From: Tritrichomonas musculus
Taxonomy: Eukaryota > Parabasalia > Tritrichomonadida > Tritrichomonadidae
NCBI GenBank assembly: GCA_039105265.1
Contig: JAPFFF010000007.1
Span: 310,001-374,000 of the forward strand
Direction: 5' to 3'
DNA: 64,000 bases
This document shows positions 28,601 through 38,900 of this stretch, piece by piece. Below the pieces are notes generated by a model that was given only the letters and a program-made list of their open reading frames with translations, made no database searches and had not been told where the DNA came from. The translations under genes and the position numbers were made by a program. The first letter of the stretch is position 1, and every line of letters begins with the position of its first letter.

Positions 28601-30768
28601 CAAATATATGATATAAATATAAAAAGTCTCATTTCTTTTGTAATTCTAATTTTTGGCCGGAAACTATCTTCAATATTATTTATACCTTCTCTAAAGGACT
28701 GTGAGAAATTGCTAATTAGTAATGATTTTCTTTCATAATTATATCCCCATTCAGCACAAATTTCATAATTAACAGATGTTCCTGAATCAGGCGATGATGG
28801 AAGAGTTATACTAATCATTTGAATCAAGAAAAATTCATCTTCATAGGTGTAAACACCGTGTTCATTGAAATATTCTGATAAAGTACCATCGGTAGTAAAT
28901 ATAGCATCTTCATCTACATGATCTGTTGAGTTTACATCAAGATCTTTAACAAGTACACATAATTTTTCTCCAAATTGAATATTACTTTCAAATACTCCAT
29001 ATTTTAATGATGGAACATACATTTCATTTAGTGAAAGATTTTCACAATATTTCAATCTTAGATTAATTGAAACAGATTCAGTCTTTTTGTCATTATATGT
29101 TGTCAAAAATACAAAATCATCATCTTTTCTAAGATATTCTTTTAAGAGGAATGAATAATCATTGGATCTTTTGACTGTGTTTGTTCCAGTATAATACCAA
29201 AAATAAAAAGAGATCATTGATGTTAATCGGTTTTGCCCAGCTTCGACAATTGTTGTCTCAAAAGTGCTGTTTTTAGTTGTAATATCTTCAAACGGAGTAC
29301 CTCTTCTTTGGAAAAGTGCCAGTTGGTTTTGAGTAGAAGAATTAAATTCACTTAATTCAAGCTGGAAACTAATTAAAGATTTTGTTTGATTATGATTTTT
29401 AAGATCTTTTGCTTCCAAACTAATGATTCTATTAGAAGTTTCATTAATGAATTGATCATCATCATCGTCACCACCTTCTTCTTCTGTAATAGCATAATCA
29501 TAGTTATTTCTATAATCGAAGAGGCAATATTTTCTAGTTTTTATCAAATGGAACAGAAAATGCTCTTTATATTTAGGCTTAAGTAATCTGCATTTTAATC
29601 TTTTTCCAAACAATTTAATGCCAATTGTTATTCCAGAAAAAGAATAATATGATTTAAAAGGTAATTCAAATCTACCATACAAATAAGGGAATGGACAAGC
29701 AAGTGGATTAAACCCAAAATCAAATTGGAACGATTCTAAAATGCCAAATGAGAGTTCTGTAGAAATAATGCTTGCAACAACAGCTTTTAGTTTTATACCT
29801 TGATTTAATTGAATTGTTCCTTTAATATAGTTTGATTCAAGATATTGAGAGAATCCTTCAACCATGTTTCCTGAAGGAATTGGTGAAAAATCTGTTTGCC
29901 ATCCTGAATCTGAAGTTCCATGGCGTTTTATACAAATGTATCTTTTGGCTGTGAATTGATAACCTTTGAAATAATCAATGTCAACTCTGAGATTTCTTTC
30001 AAAATCTTTGAGAGCCCCACCAAATGTAAGGAAAAGTCCAAACTCAAATTTTAATCCAAGAAATCGAAATGAAAAACCTAATCCTGGAATTGGAATATCC
30101 ATATCATCAAATATTTTAATATTTTCATATTTGATATGATCGCCTCTTTCTACGATTACTTCGGCACCAATTTTCCCAATAAGTGAAACGTCAACATTGA
30201 TTTCGGCTTTTTTAATGGATCTAAAACGTACCCTAGCATGAGCTGAAGCTTTAAAATAGGCACCTGCACCAGCAGAACAATACCTAAATGACCTGAGACG
30301 CGGACGATTAAAATCTTCATTCCAATGAAAATTCTGGCTGTATGAAATTTTTGGAGTACGTGTTTTATATTCAATATCTGAAAATACATAAAACATGTCT
30401 ATTGGTGTCACTTTATAAATGTTTATTTTGTCATCAGAAGCAACAACTTTTTCCATTGAATAAAACTCTTGAGTGCTAATATCAATTAAAGCAAAACCAT
30501 CTTCAATTGAAAATTTTTTCCTTTTAACAATTGCTGCATAATTGTTTTCAATAGCATAACCTTTAATGTCATTTGTTTGTGATGAAGATAAAATCTTGTG
30601 AAGAGTAAAATGAGCCGAACCAAATTCATAATATCCAGGATATTTTGTTTCTTCTCTTAGCTTTTTGGGAACTTTAAATGTTGAATTATGAAGAGCTTTT
30701 TCAGCAAGTGCACGAAATTGTTCAGGGATTAAACTTTGAACAAAGATTGCAAAATATATTAGAAGCAT
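25684..30768 (-). CDS. Giant type I membrane protein with sequon repeat
   Basis: A 1694-residue protein of unknown family. It begins with a signal peptide (MLLIYFAIFVQSLIPEQ). The ectodomain of about 1600 residues is rich in beta-strand patterns and N-x-S/T sites. A single membrane segment (about 1626-1649, IAIIVFLVIDLGLLIVLVA) comes last, with a stop-transfer RKHKSRF and a 45-residue polar tail. Residues about 1180-1240 are twelve tandem five-residue units of the form N-x-T-D-F/Y, each a glycosylation sequon (encoded at 27043-27222). The 1390-1560 region, with regular short strands (INLNILGGGTLEIKS and relatives), looks like a beta-helix. A surface role, in adhesion or as a receptor, is inference. 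No domain was firmly recognised. Confidence 0.85.
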   Translation of the reverse strand: MLLIYFAIFVQSLIPEQFRALAEKALHNSTFKVPKKLREETKYPGYYEFGSAHFTLHKILSSSQTNDIKGYAIENNYAAIVKRKKFSIEDGFALIDISTQEFYSMEKVVASDDKINIYKVTPIDMFYVFSDIEYKTRTPKISYSQNFHWNEDFNRPRLRSFRYCSAGAGAYFKASAHARVRFRSIKKAEINVDVSLIGKIGAEVIVERGDHIKYENIKIFDDMDIPIPGLGFSFRFLGLKFEFGLFLTFGGALKDFERNLRVDIDYFKGYQFTAKRYICIKRHGTSDSGWQTDFSPIPSGNMVEGFSQYLESNYIKGTIQLNQGIKLKAVVASIISTELSFGILESFQFDFGFNPLACPFPYLYGRFELPFKSYYSFSGITIGIKLFGKRLKCRLLKPKYKEHFLFHLIKTRKYCLFDYRNNYDYAITEEEGGDDDDDQFINETSNRIISLEAKDLKNHNQTKSLISFQLELSEFNSSTQNQLALFQRRGTPFEDITTKNSTFETTIVEAGQNRLTSMISFYFWYYTGTNTVKRSNDYSFLLKEYLRKDDDFVFLTTYNDKKTESVSINLRLKYCENLSLNEMYVPSLKYGVFESNIQFGEKLCVLVKDLDVNSTDHVDEDAIFTTDGTLSEYFNEHGVYTYEDEFFLIQMISITLPSSPDSGTSVNYEICAEWGYNYERKSLLISNFSQSFREGINNIEDSFRPKIRITKEMRLFIFISYICNYNIITLKQPITYSEVQQIANSQTQTVIKTEPKINIQCECLIQRFTPIVKVNCSQPNSTHRVITNVYTLKSEKASKNKPITIQFKDQQLYGVFQLKKIHPKVKWVIINMPLMQPICNYTMIASEYYQIPFDKDVIFIPFRRQNTSIEKVTINHVIQGNFIDEKTLYFSSKYYEVDFAQTPVAIAFIQTIKGQYSVTDVNGTIQTLIDFGDQSYSILALECKEDQKIIIAPSLIIIDDEHPLTEKTIPDFPKWDSVIYHVWCERADDILLHDKTTGLTTENNTEKEGLFFKLAVIPGHVYDFIPICTKNLSQPLCYFKQTFSNPDGFAIFKYPVKNGITILDTNLTDLFEQEDRQGLIEEAIKTDKPFYYMTSFAEPVDLVRTYRSKLDLELRVINVEGKYKKFCIVDQDGFTVPVSRKYYTDDYLYFMNEFGIHSTDEQYLDFVSGDEDSCIYATYTESNYSDYNATDFNDTDFNYTDFNDTDFNDTDYNYTDFNYTDYNNTDYNDTDYNDTDFNDTDYNEEAKDMNNLNLNRLQITKKLLSNDEDESLINPSIKICDLAKSIKVSYYKDITHLIPPATFNYSVYTTPKNFEDEWANDLSILTYEIEEYFIRANQRIKEARSNTLFVLYLPYNEITYNISLKENEFISAKENLTIHYTGGNLNCILSDDKHTTIDIGRMNEINLNILGGGTLEIKSINQSTIKINGQLNLNSTRIIRVDNLVKSVEIGTVNVVNYTELYIVNDANEHIDVKINNLTLHEHSKANLTDLEITDTIKIKQTATAFFDESVTIKESQLLIEMIAYQNDLIPMIKGALLEPPKTIYMNRVSQDGPKQDDEYMIFDGQFNCQTWIDRIVFNNSRFNTARCTNNSNRETVKILSKKDTRAFVSFIKHPPVIKLDHYVDPYFIAIIVFLVIDLGLLIVLVASIIHRKHKSRFNHSDSGDPEENDHSNISNNRNKNTQPIYDPLVTTGF
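27043..27222 (-). repeat. 15-bp tandem repeat encoding N-x-T-D-F/Y sequons
   Basis: Twelve consecutive 15-base units within the giant surface protein. Each encodes Asn-x-Thr/Ser-Asp-Phe/Tyr with a variable second residue (Y, A, D, N). Units differ by point changes but no frame is lost. Confidence 0.9.
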
Positions 30769-31026
30769 GTATAAAAAATAATTTTATGTGACATAAAATA
30801 AAAACCTATTCAATTTTTTTAAGCCCTCTTAACATAAAAAATTTCTTTTTATTTTTTTTTTTTAGCCCTTTTAATAAATGATTAAAATAACATTAAATAT
30901 AGTTTTATTTTCATTTTCACTAAGTTTTTACTTCTCCATAAAATTGAATACTGTTTATAAAGCCGCTAAATAATCAAAAAAAATTTTTTTCTACCCACTT
31001 AACAAGTTAAATTCATTTTTGATTTT
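30769..31026. promoter_or_regulatory. Divergent promoter region, with Inr at 31013
   Basis: A 258-base spacer separates two surface-protein genes transcribed away from each other. TCATTTT at 31013-31019 has its A+1 12 bases before the ATG at 31027, the usual distance for a trichomonad initiator. No equally good motif was seen for the minus-strand gene. Confidence 0.4.
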
Positions 31027-31741
31027 ATGCTTTTCAGTATATTTTTACACTTTCATATTTGTTCTTCTGATGCAACAAAACTTGACGAATCATCAAATAA
31101 TTCTTCTTATTTAGTATTCACAGAACCCAATGTTTATTCTTTTATCTTGCCTCCTGGAAGATACAAAATCACTTGTTATGGAGCCCAAGGAGGCCGGTCT
31201 CATTGCGGTGGTTCATATGGAAATGCTGGAGGAAAAGGTGCCTTGGTTTCTGGATATCTTAATGTTACTGAAAAAGATCAAATGTTTTTCGCCATTGTTG
31301 GAGGTATGGGCGGATCAAGTCCAAAGGGAAGTTCAGGTGGAGGATATAACGGAGGTGGTTTAGGTGGATGGTGCAAAAAATTCAAACGTGGTTTACGTAA
31401 GAAACAAAGACGCAATGGTCCAGGTGGAGGTGGAGGTTCAACAGAAATCCGTTTTACAACAAATGATCTTTCCAATAGAATAATTGTTGCTGCTGGCGGA
31501 TCAGGTGCAAGCTATAATATTCAAGGGGCTCCTGGTGGAAATTTAACAGGCTTTAATTCAAATGGTCCTTCTGATCGGACAACACAAACAAGCGGGAATG
31601 AAAATGGAATTGGCTCAGGAGGAAATAATGCTAAATGGTTTCCTTCAAGTGGTGCAGGTGGTGGATATAGAGGTGGTTCAGGAGGTTATGCTTCAGATTC
31701 GAATGCAGCTATTGCTGTTTCTGATAGTGGATCATCTTATA

Positions 31742-33361
31742 ACGTATTTTATGAAACCCGTAAAAAATGTCTATTTTTCATGAAACCCGTAAAAAATAAA
31801 CGTAAAAAATTGGTAAAAAAAAAAATTATTTGTTTATTTTTTATTATTTTCTTTTTTCTTTTTTTTGAACTTCCCTTAAATTATCAAGTACATCATCTTG
31901 TGTAATGCAGCGACCACTTATTTTAATTGGCTTTGTTGCTGATTCAGAAAAATCAATATAACTTTTATGTGAATTTTTAATGCCAGATTTGACTAAAACC
32001 TCATTCTGGTCACGAGGGAAAAGTCCACAACACTTGAATGCTATTTTACAGTTGGTGATCAATGTTGAGGCACGAACTGCATCAATAATACCAATCACCT
32101 GAGCCAAGCGCAGAAATGAAGTGATCGTTTGCTGCTCTGGACTGCAAACAGAAAGAATTTCATTTGCTAATCTTTTTAATGCTTGCTTCAATGGACGAGC
32201 AACAGTTGTGTCGAATGGTTGCATCAAATGGGTGAGGTGAGGTGGAAATATGATAACATCAATTTTGGCATCTCGAAATTTTTTCATCAGCTCTTTATTG
32301 TTTCTAGTCACATGACCATCCAAAAATAAGAGAGATCTTTGGTTGCTTGAATATTTTCTCTGCTTTTTCAAATCATTGACAAACTCAATGAACCAAATTG
32401 CCCAATTTGCGAAATTTTCATCTGTCATATAACCGTTTTCACTACCACCTACATTCAATTGATTCCTGGCCACCATTGGGGCAACATTTCGTGGTAAGTA
32501 TTTTAATGGCAAGATTAAATATGGAGGAATAGCATCACCTGCAGCATTTAGTGCAACCATTGCAGTGATGTGAAGATTATCAGCAAATTTGTTTTCATAT
32601 GGTCCTCTCTTAGCTCCAGGTGGAACTAATACTTTTGTTGGGATTCCTACATCAGCTGAACACTCATCAGCATTGAAAGTGAGGTCATCTGGGACACCTT
32701 CAGCCATTTCTAAGGTGAAAGTGTATTCAAAAAAATCTATTATAGTTTGACGTGTGGCATATTCATTTCTGTCTTTTTCGGTAGTTGTTGGCTTTATAGA
32801 CTTTAAATCGAAGCGTTTTGACAAAGGATAGCAATGGTTCATTGGTATTTGAAATGGTCGATTTTCTTGTTGATGTGGTGTAAGTTGGCTGTATTTTTTA
32901 TCATATAATTCTTCACAAAAGGTTTGCAATCTAGAAAAACTCAGTGATTGGGAATCTTTATAATCGTCCATAATTTTATGTTCGAATTTTGTTTGATCTT
33001 TTTTAGAAAAATATGGAGGCCGTCCTGGACCAGTAAACTCACCTCTTTCTTTCAATGCTGTATACCTTCTCCATGCCCTTTGATAGTTAGCACCAAGCTC
33101 GCTTGCAACAGGCGCAATTTTCAAATTTGGATTTTGATTGCATATAACTGCAGCTTTCATTTCTGGTTCATCAATGCTTCTGATTTCTGCTTGTAATAGA
33201 ACATCTCTAGGTATGTAATTACTTGTATTCATCACGATATTATATCTTAAAAAGAAATGAAGTAAACGTTATGTTTTAATTTTTTTAAAAAAATTTTATA
33301 CGTTAAAATTTTACGGGTTTCAAAAAAAACGTATATTTTTTACGGGTTTCATTAGATACGT
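31742..33361. mobile_element. Complete pogo-like (Tc1/mariner superfamily) DNA transposon, 1620 bp
   Basis: Ends at 31742 and 33361 form imperfect inverted repeats of about 70 bases, starting ACGTAT. The core GAAACCCGTAAAA appears twice at each end (for example 31752 and 31781 on the left). A TA lies on each side (31740-31741 and 33362-33363), the target duplication of this superfamily. One intact minus-strand transposase gene lies inside. It interrupts the glycine-rich surface gene. The two ends differ at several positions, but the transposase and flanking host halves are open, so the insertion is probably young. Confidence 0.9.
31844..33232 (-). CDS. Pogo/Tigger-type transposase (DDE_1 family)
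   Basis: A 462-residue transposase. The N-terminal 80 residues form a helix-turn-helix DNA-binding region ending in a GRPPYFSKKD hinge. The DDE catalytic core shows D189 in FNADECSADVG, D305 in LLFLDGH and D341 in LMQPFD. The last two are 35 residues apart, matching the DD-x35-D pattern of pogo/jerky proteins, and FPPHLTHLMQP is the family's hallmark. It should cut and paste the element at TA. The ATG at 33232 is used; one GTG precedes it. No internal stop is present, so it looks functional. The C-terminal tail is basic. Confidence 0.92.
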   Translation of the reverse strand: MNTSNYIPRDVLLQAEIRSIDEPEMKAAVICNQNPNLKIAPVASELGANYQRAWRRYTALKERGEFTGPGRPPYFSKKDQTKFEHKIMDDYKDSQSLSFSRLQTFCEELYDKKYSQLTPHQQENRPFQIPMNHCYPLSKRFDLKSIKPTTTEKDRNEYATRQTIIDFFEYTFTLEMAEGVPDDLTFNADECSADVGIPTKVLVPPGAKRGPYENKFADNLHITAMVALNAAGDAIPPYLILPLKYLPRNVAPMVARNQLNVGGSENGYMTDENFANWAIWFIEFVNDLKKQRKYSSNQRSLLFLDGHVTRNNKELMKKFRDAKIDVIIFPPHLTHLMQPFDTTVARPLKQALKRLANEILSVCSPEQQTITSFLRLAQVIGIIDAVRASTLITNCKIAFKCCGLFPRDQNEVLVKSGIKNSHKSYIDFSESATKPIKISGRCITQDDVLDNLREVQKKEKRK

Positions 33362-34586
33362 TATTTCAGGATTTCCAGGATGTTCGAATCATCCGGAAAT
33401 ATTATTGGATTCAGGTGAAATGCAAATTGGCGTTAAAGAAGGAAATGGCTACATTCAAATTGATCAAGAATACAAATGTCCACCAAATTGTACAAGTTGC
33501 TCTGGTCCATTCCAGTGTAAAATATGCGATTCTCATTACCGTTTGTATGATGGAATGTGCTATTCATCATGCCCTATCGGAAGCATTGATCGAGTTACTT
33601 ATTGCGAAAAATGTGATCCTTCATGCCAAAGTTGCTCTGAAATACCAACCAATTGTACCAGTTGTCATGATGATTATTATCTTTACAATGAAAAATGTCT
33701 TGAAGCATGTCCTGATGGAACATTGGAATACGATAAAAAGTGTAAAGAAAGTTGTCCGCTTGGAACTTATACAAAAGGCGAAATTTGTGATGAATGCAAC
33801 ATTTCATGTAAAGAATGTGTAGATAATCCAAACAAGTGCATAGATTGTCCAGATGAAAAATATTTATTTAATAATGAATGCATTGATAAATGCCCTGAAA
33901 GAACTGTTCGTGATGGTAACAAATGTGTTACTGAATGTGGATCAAATCAATTTTTATATCATGATATATGCTATAGCCAATGTCCTAAAGGAACATTTAA
34001 GAAAGGAATCATATGTGAAGAATGTGAATTACCTTGTTCAGAATGCAATGATAATCCAAATAAATGTATTCAATGCGCTGATGGCATGTATTTATTCAAC
34101 TCAAAATGCGTTGATAATTGTCCAGATGATTATTATTCTTATAATAGAATTTGTGTTGAAAATTGTTCTAATAATACTTTTATCAATGGAAAAGAATGCG
34201 TTAATTATTGTCCAAAAGGGAAATTTGCTGTTGATATGATTTGTGTAAACTGTGATTCATCATGCGCATCTTGCGAAAATATGTCTTATTTATGCACAAA
34301 ATGTAACAAAGATACATTTTTATATAATAATCAATGCATGCCTGACTGTGTTAATGGAACTTTTAAATATCAAAATGAATGCGTTAATATATGCCCATCT
34401 GGTTCTTATCTTGTTGATGATATTTGCCAAAATGCATTCGAATACTATGGTGATGTCGAACTACATCAAAAAGCACCGATGGTTTCAAAAGCTGTTGGCG
34501 GTGGAGTAATTGCTCTTTTAATTGCCTTTATGATTCTCGAAATTGCTTATTTGGTTTGGTTATCTTGTCATAATAAACTTTGGTAA

Positions 34587-35339
34587 TCAAATTTATAATT
34601 TATTGTTGAATTTATTTGCTAAAAGCAATTAGACTTTTCTACTTTTGTTTAGATTTTTTTTTCTATTAATGTTTTTTTCTTCTTTTGATTTATTGTTGAT
34701 GTTCATTTCTTCTTGGAAATAAATCAATATCAAGTGCATCTCATTAATATATTCATAAATAATTTGATATGGCAGACTTTTCAAAATGAATAAAGATAAA
34801 ATTAAGAAAGATTTGAGATATGAAAAAATATTTTTAATTTCATATCTGTACAAATAAAACTTAAACCATTAAATGGCAAGCATATACAGGTTTAAATGAA
34901 TTAAAAATTTACTTAGATTATAACATTAACAGAATTTTTTTTTTTTATATCATTCATAGCCAATGGTCCTTGAGTCATTAAATAAAAATAGTTAGTTTAT
35001 TTTCAATATCTCGGCATTTACTTTGGGCCAAAAAGTTTGTTTAAAAATCGTTTTTTTTAGATATCTAACCCTTCGGCGGTTTTGTAAACTAAGGAGACAT
35101 CACCTATTTTTAAATAGTTTATGCCGATTTTTGGAATTATGGCGCATGGAGTTGAAATTACGGCATATAAAAAACGGTAACTTTTTCAAATAATAAATGG
35201 TCATGTTAAAACTTTTTGAATAATTGCTTTGAATACTTTATATTATTTATAAAAAATTCGTTTTAATAAACTAAACCAATTTATTACAGAAATTAATCTC
35301 ACTTGCATATGGTTGTCCTTGCAGTTATATAAGTTGATT
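34587..35339. other. Intergenic
   Basis: About 750 AT-rich bases. A less AT-rich patch (34950-35180) has scattered GCCG/CGGC words, but no inverted-repeat ends or coding frame could be established. Confidence 0.4.
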
Positions 35340-35745
35340 TTATTCAACCTGATTTGTTTGATTAGTTAATTCATCAATTGCAGCATCATAATTTTGAACT
35401 ATTTTTATATCAATTCCATAAAAGCCAACAGTTTTTTTAACACTGCAATCATTTTTTTCATCAAATGAACTTTCAAGGTATATTTTATCAATATTTAAAC
35501 TACAATCATGTGGCATGACAATTAATATTTTCTGGCCTTTAAATAAATCTTTAACATACATTTCTTTCATTTTATCATCATTCGTTAAAACTCGGCTTGG
35601 ATACATTGGCTTTTGCTCTTCATTATAAACTAGAGATACAATATCCAAGCCAACTGGAACTTTATGAAGATGATTTACAAGATCTTTAAAGATAGGTTTT
35701 TTTTCAGCTTTGATTAATTCAATAAAAAAATTTTAATTTTCAAGA
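35340..35745 (-). pseudogene. N-terminally truncated gene fragment, unknown family
   Basis: The minus strand is open for about 134 codons with natural-looking protein: ELIKAEKKPIFKDLVNHLH, then VPVGLDIVSLVYNEEQKPMY, PSRVLTNDDKMKEMYVKDL, ILIVMPHDC, ending TNQTNQVE. There is no ATG at the head: the frame starts after a TAA at about 35745, and the first Met (35604) lies inside the conserved-looking part. It is probably the tail of a lost gene. It lies just downstream of the caspase-like gene on the same strand, but a relation is not shown. The family is not recognised. Confidence 0.5.
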
Positions 35746-35978
35746 TTTTTGATTGAAAAATCTCGCAAGCAGAATCAAAAAAGAACAAACAAAACAAATG
35801 CTCCACAAATAATGAATTTTCATCTAATGCAGCAAATGCGAATTCAACCGATGCAGCAACCAATGAATTTCCAAATGGTGCATTTAGTAAAAAAAATGCT
35901 TATTAATATTTCGACTGAGGAGTGAGAAGAATATATGCAAAGTGATATTAAATCTTTAGTATCATGATTATACTTTTA
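35746..35978. other. Low-complexity spacer
   Basis: Around 35790-35925 the plus strand is open in two frames, one rich in Met/Gln, the other in Ala/Asn/Ser. Which one, if either, was coding cannot be decided. Confidence 0.3.
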
Positions 35979-38900
35979 CTACTTTTTAGACGTTTTTGAA
36001 TATGGATAATCATATATGATTTTTAATTTTTCTAAAGTGCGATCAAAATAAGTTCTTTTTCTCAAATATAACGAAGTAACTATTAGATCAACATCATCAA
36101 AACTTCTAATGAAAGCTCGAATGATTTCTTCATGCTTATTACTATATTGCCCAATGAAGCAATTAAATTTTTCTTTATTTTGAAATATTTCATGAATTCG
36201 TGTAATAGGATAAAATTTCAACACAACATTAATTCCTTCATCAATTTTGAATGGACAAAATGATGTATCATAATCATCAGAAAGATTGAATTGGATTTCA
36301 AGATCTTTCAGCCTTAAATTAAAGCAGTATAAAAAGGCTTTCCAAGCATCATTAGGCCATGATGACTGACCAAGTTTAAGTAAATCTCTAGCTTTTTTGA
36401 TTTCACAGTAATCTATTTGATATTCATAATATTTCAATATTTCACTATTATTTTCTGAATAAATCATTTTCCTATGCGGTATTGCTTTATTTAAACTTTT
36501 TGCTTTAAGTGTACTAAAAAGTAATTCATCGTCATCATCATCATCATTATAATCATAACTATCAGAATCGATTTTTTCATTATCTTCTATTTTTTCATTA
36601 TTTGTCAATGGAACTATTTTTAAACATTGACGTTTTTCATCTTTTGGAGAAAGAATGCAAATATTAGCAGAGAGTAATGCCATTAATTCTCTCAAATTGG
36701 GTTCTTCACCTTCAGATTGATCAAATGCATATATAAACTGAGGAAGAATGTCAATGATCGGCGTCATTTCAACAATATTGAAAGCTCTTGCAACCATTAC
36801 AATTACTGGCAATTCAATCGAAGCATTAGCTTCAATTTTTTTAGACAAAATTGAATTTGTTTTATTTCTTGATTCATCAGAAATTTTAAATAAATGAGCA
36901 ACTGTAATAAGTTCTTTTGATGCTCTTTCACAAATATTTTGAATATCTAAAATAGATTCATTGAAAATGCTTTTTTCAGTTGGTATTTTATCATAATCAA
37001 TTAAAAGATCTATTTGATGTTTTTCTATATTCAAAATTTCATTTTTCGATTCTTTTAAGTACATGTCAAATTTGCTTTTAATAGTTTCATTGCATATTAT
37101 ATTATCAACATACAACTTGATTTGTTCTTCAATTATATTGATGTCCATTTGTTTACTAATGTTTTCTCGTGCTTTTATCATTGATTTTTCTTGAAGATTA
37201 TATAATTTTCCAATTGCTTTTTCTATTTCATTTGAAATTATTTTTTCCATGTTTATTGTGCTTTTTTGATATTGAATAGAAGTCTTTACATATTTTTGAT
37301 CACTCAATTTTTCTTTTGCTAATGAATATAGTTCGTTATATACTTCTTTAAAGGAGTCATCGTCTTTGACAATTTTAATAATTTCTAATAAACTATTGAA
37401 CCAATCATTTTCGATGTTAGATAATGACATGTATAAGGCGTAAATTACTGTTTCTTTTGGCATTAAGGATAATATTGTAGGAATAAAAAAATTAGGAATA
37501 TTGTTTTGATTCACTATTTGTTCAATTGGACCAATTATATGCTTAATAAATGATTCGTTTTTCTCATTTTCAAGATAATAATTAAAGACATCAACTATTG
37601 ATGTAGCTGTAAAACTGGTTAGTGAATATGAAACTATTTTCATAGATTCGCATTTAAATTGTGCATCGAAAATAGAATAAATATGCACAAATGAAGCATC
37701 AATCATTTCTAAAAGATAGTACTCTGCAAATCTTCTAATATCTTCTTCATTTTTACATTTGTTTATATTTGTGAGAAAATGATTATATATCAGATCTTCG
37801 TCATGAAAAATATTATTGGATTCAGTTTCAATATAATTTAAAGTCTTTTCATTAATTGCCGTCAAGTCAATTTTTTTAAAGAGATGTGATGATGCAATTA
37901 TCGCTGCAAATGCGACTTGTGGTATACTAATGAATGAAATAATTACTTTTTCGATTTGCTTTAAAAATGGAAATTCATTATCTTTGAATTCAGTCAAAAT
38001 TTTACCTTGATTTATTAATAAATCAGATATTTCTCTATGTAAAAATATCTTATTTGTGAAATTTTCTGAACTATTTTTTCCTGAATTACTTTTTTCTATA
38101 ATAAAATCAATTTTTTTCTTAATTGCTTGTTTTACGGCTTTTTCCAAAATATTTATAATGACACCTGTCATTAATTTTGGATTTTCATTTGATATTCGAA
38201 AAGATAAATCTAAAATAAAACAATATGAATTGATTAGATTTGGTTTGTGGGAATTTATTACTGGATTTTCCATAAGACGGTTTACAATCATCTCATTTGG
38301 ATCATCCTTATATTCATTTAAAAGAGCAGAAATTGCAAAAATGCTTCCATATGTATCAGTAAATGGTTGTAATTCTGCTGAATTCACTTTATTATTTATG
38401 ATTTTGGCTGCTTCTGTCAATTTTTGAACGTTTAAGAATGAAATAGCTCTTAGTGTTGCAATTTTTTGTTTTAATTTTTTTGAATAAGTAAATGAATATT
38501 TTACATCATTATTTTTATCAGATAATTTGTAATGTTTTGGATAAAGATGAATCCATTGTCTTTCTTTTTTGCCATTTTTTATACTTTCTGTTGTTCGGAG
38601 TGGATAATAAATTGTTCCATCATCTGATTTTGAAATTTCTTTTTCAATTTCTTCAAAATTAATAGATTTTGGATCATTTTTAATGAATAAAGCTTTGATG
38701 AATGAACCCATTGCTGGACCTCCTGGTGATATTTTTATCGAATCGTTTACTCTGATGCTTGGAAATGAAAGGCTTTTATGTAAATTATCTGTGCTTGTTA
38801 TTATTTCAACATGTTTGTTTGGCTGTAAATCAAAATTGATGCTATCTTTTATTACATAAAAAACATTGAGTTTTTTGATAAATTCGGGTATATTTCCTTT

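Larger units (their letters stand above)
31027..34586 (+). pseudogene. Glycine-rich/furin-like surface receptor gene, split by a transposon
   Basis: The left part (31027-31741) encodes a signal peptide and a glycine-rich domain (YKITCYGAQGG, FFAIVGGMGGSS, GGGYNGGGLGG, GGGGSTEIRF, IIVAAGGSG), matching the trichomonad ALK-like glycine-rich family. The right part (from 33364) continues GFPGCSNHPE... GNGYIQI, the normal end of that domain. It goes on into about eight furin-like cysteine repeats (CPPNCTSCSGPFQCKICDS and copies) and a membrane segment near the C-terminus (GGGVIALLIAFMILEIAYLV) with a tiny tail. A 1620-bp element sits between, duplicating TA. Joining 31741 to 33364 gives GSSY-ISGF in one continuous frame, so each half is otherwise intact and the insertion is the only break. 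No kinase domain is present. Confidence 0.88.

Noticed and set aside
33380-33396. GTTCGAATC, a tRNA T-loop-like string
   Set aside because: It lies in the coding sequence of the surface gene and no cloverleaf can be drawn around it.
33364-33400. TTTCAG just right of the pogo-like element as a splice acceptor that would remove the element
   Set aside because: The element does not start with a trichomonad donor motif and lacks the ACTAAC-type branch site; the TA duplication explains the junction better.
35790-35925. Met/Gln-rich plus-strand protein remnant
   Set aside because: Two frames are equally open and low-complexity; there is no start and no decisive motif.
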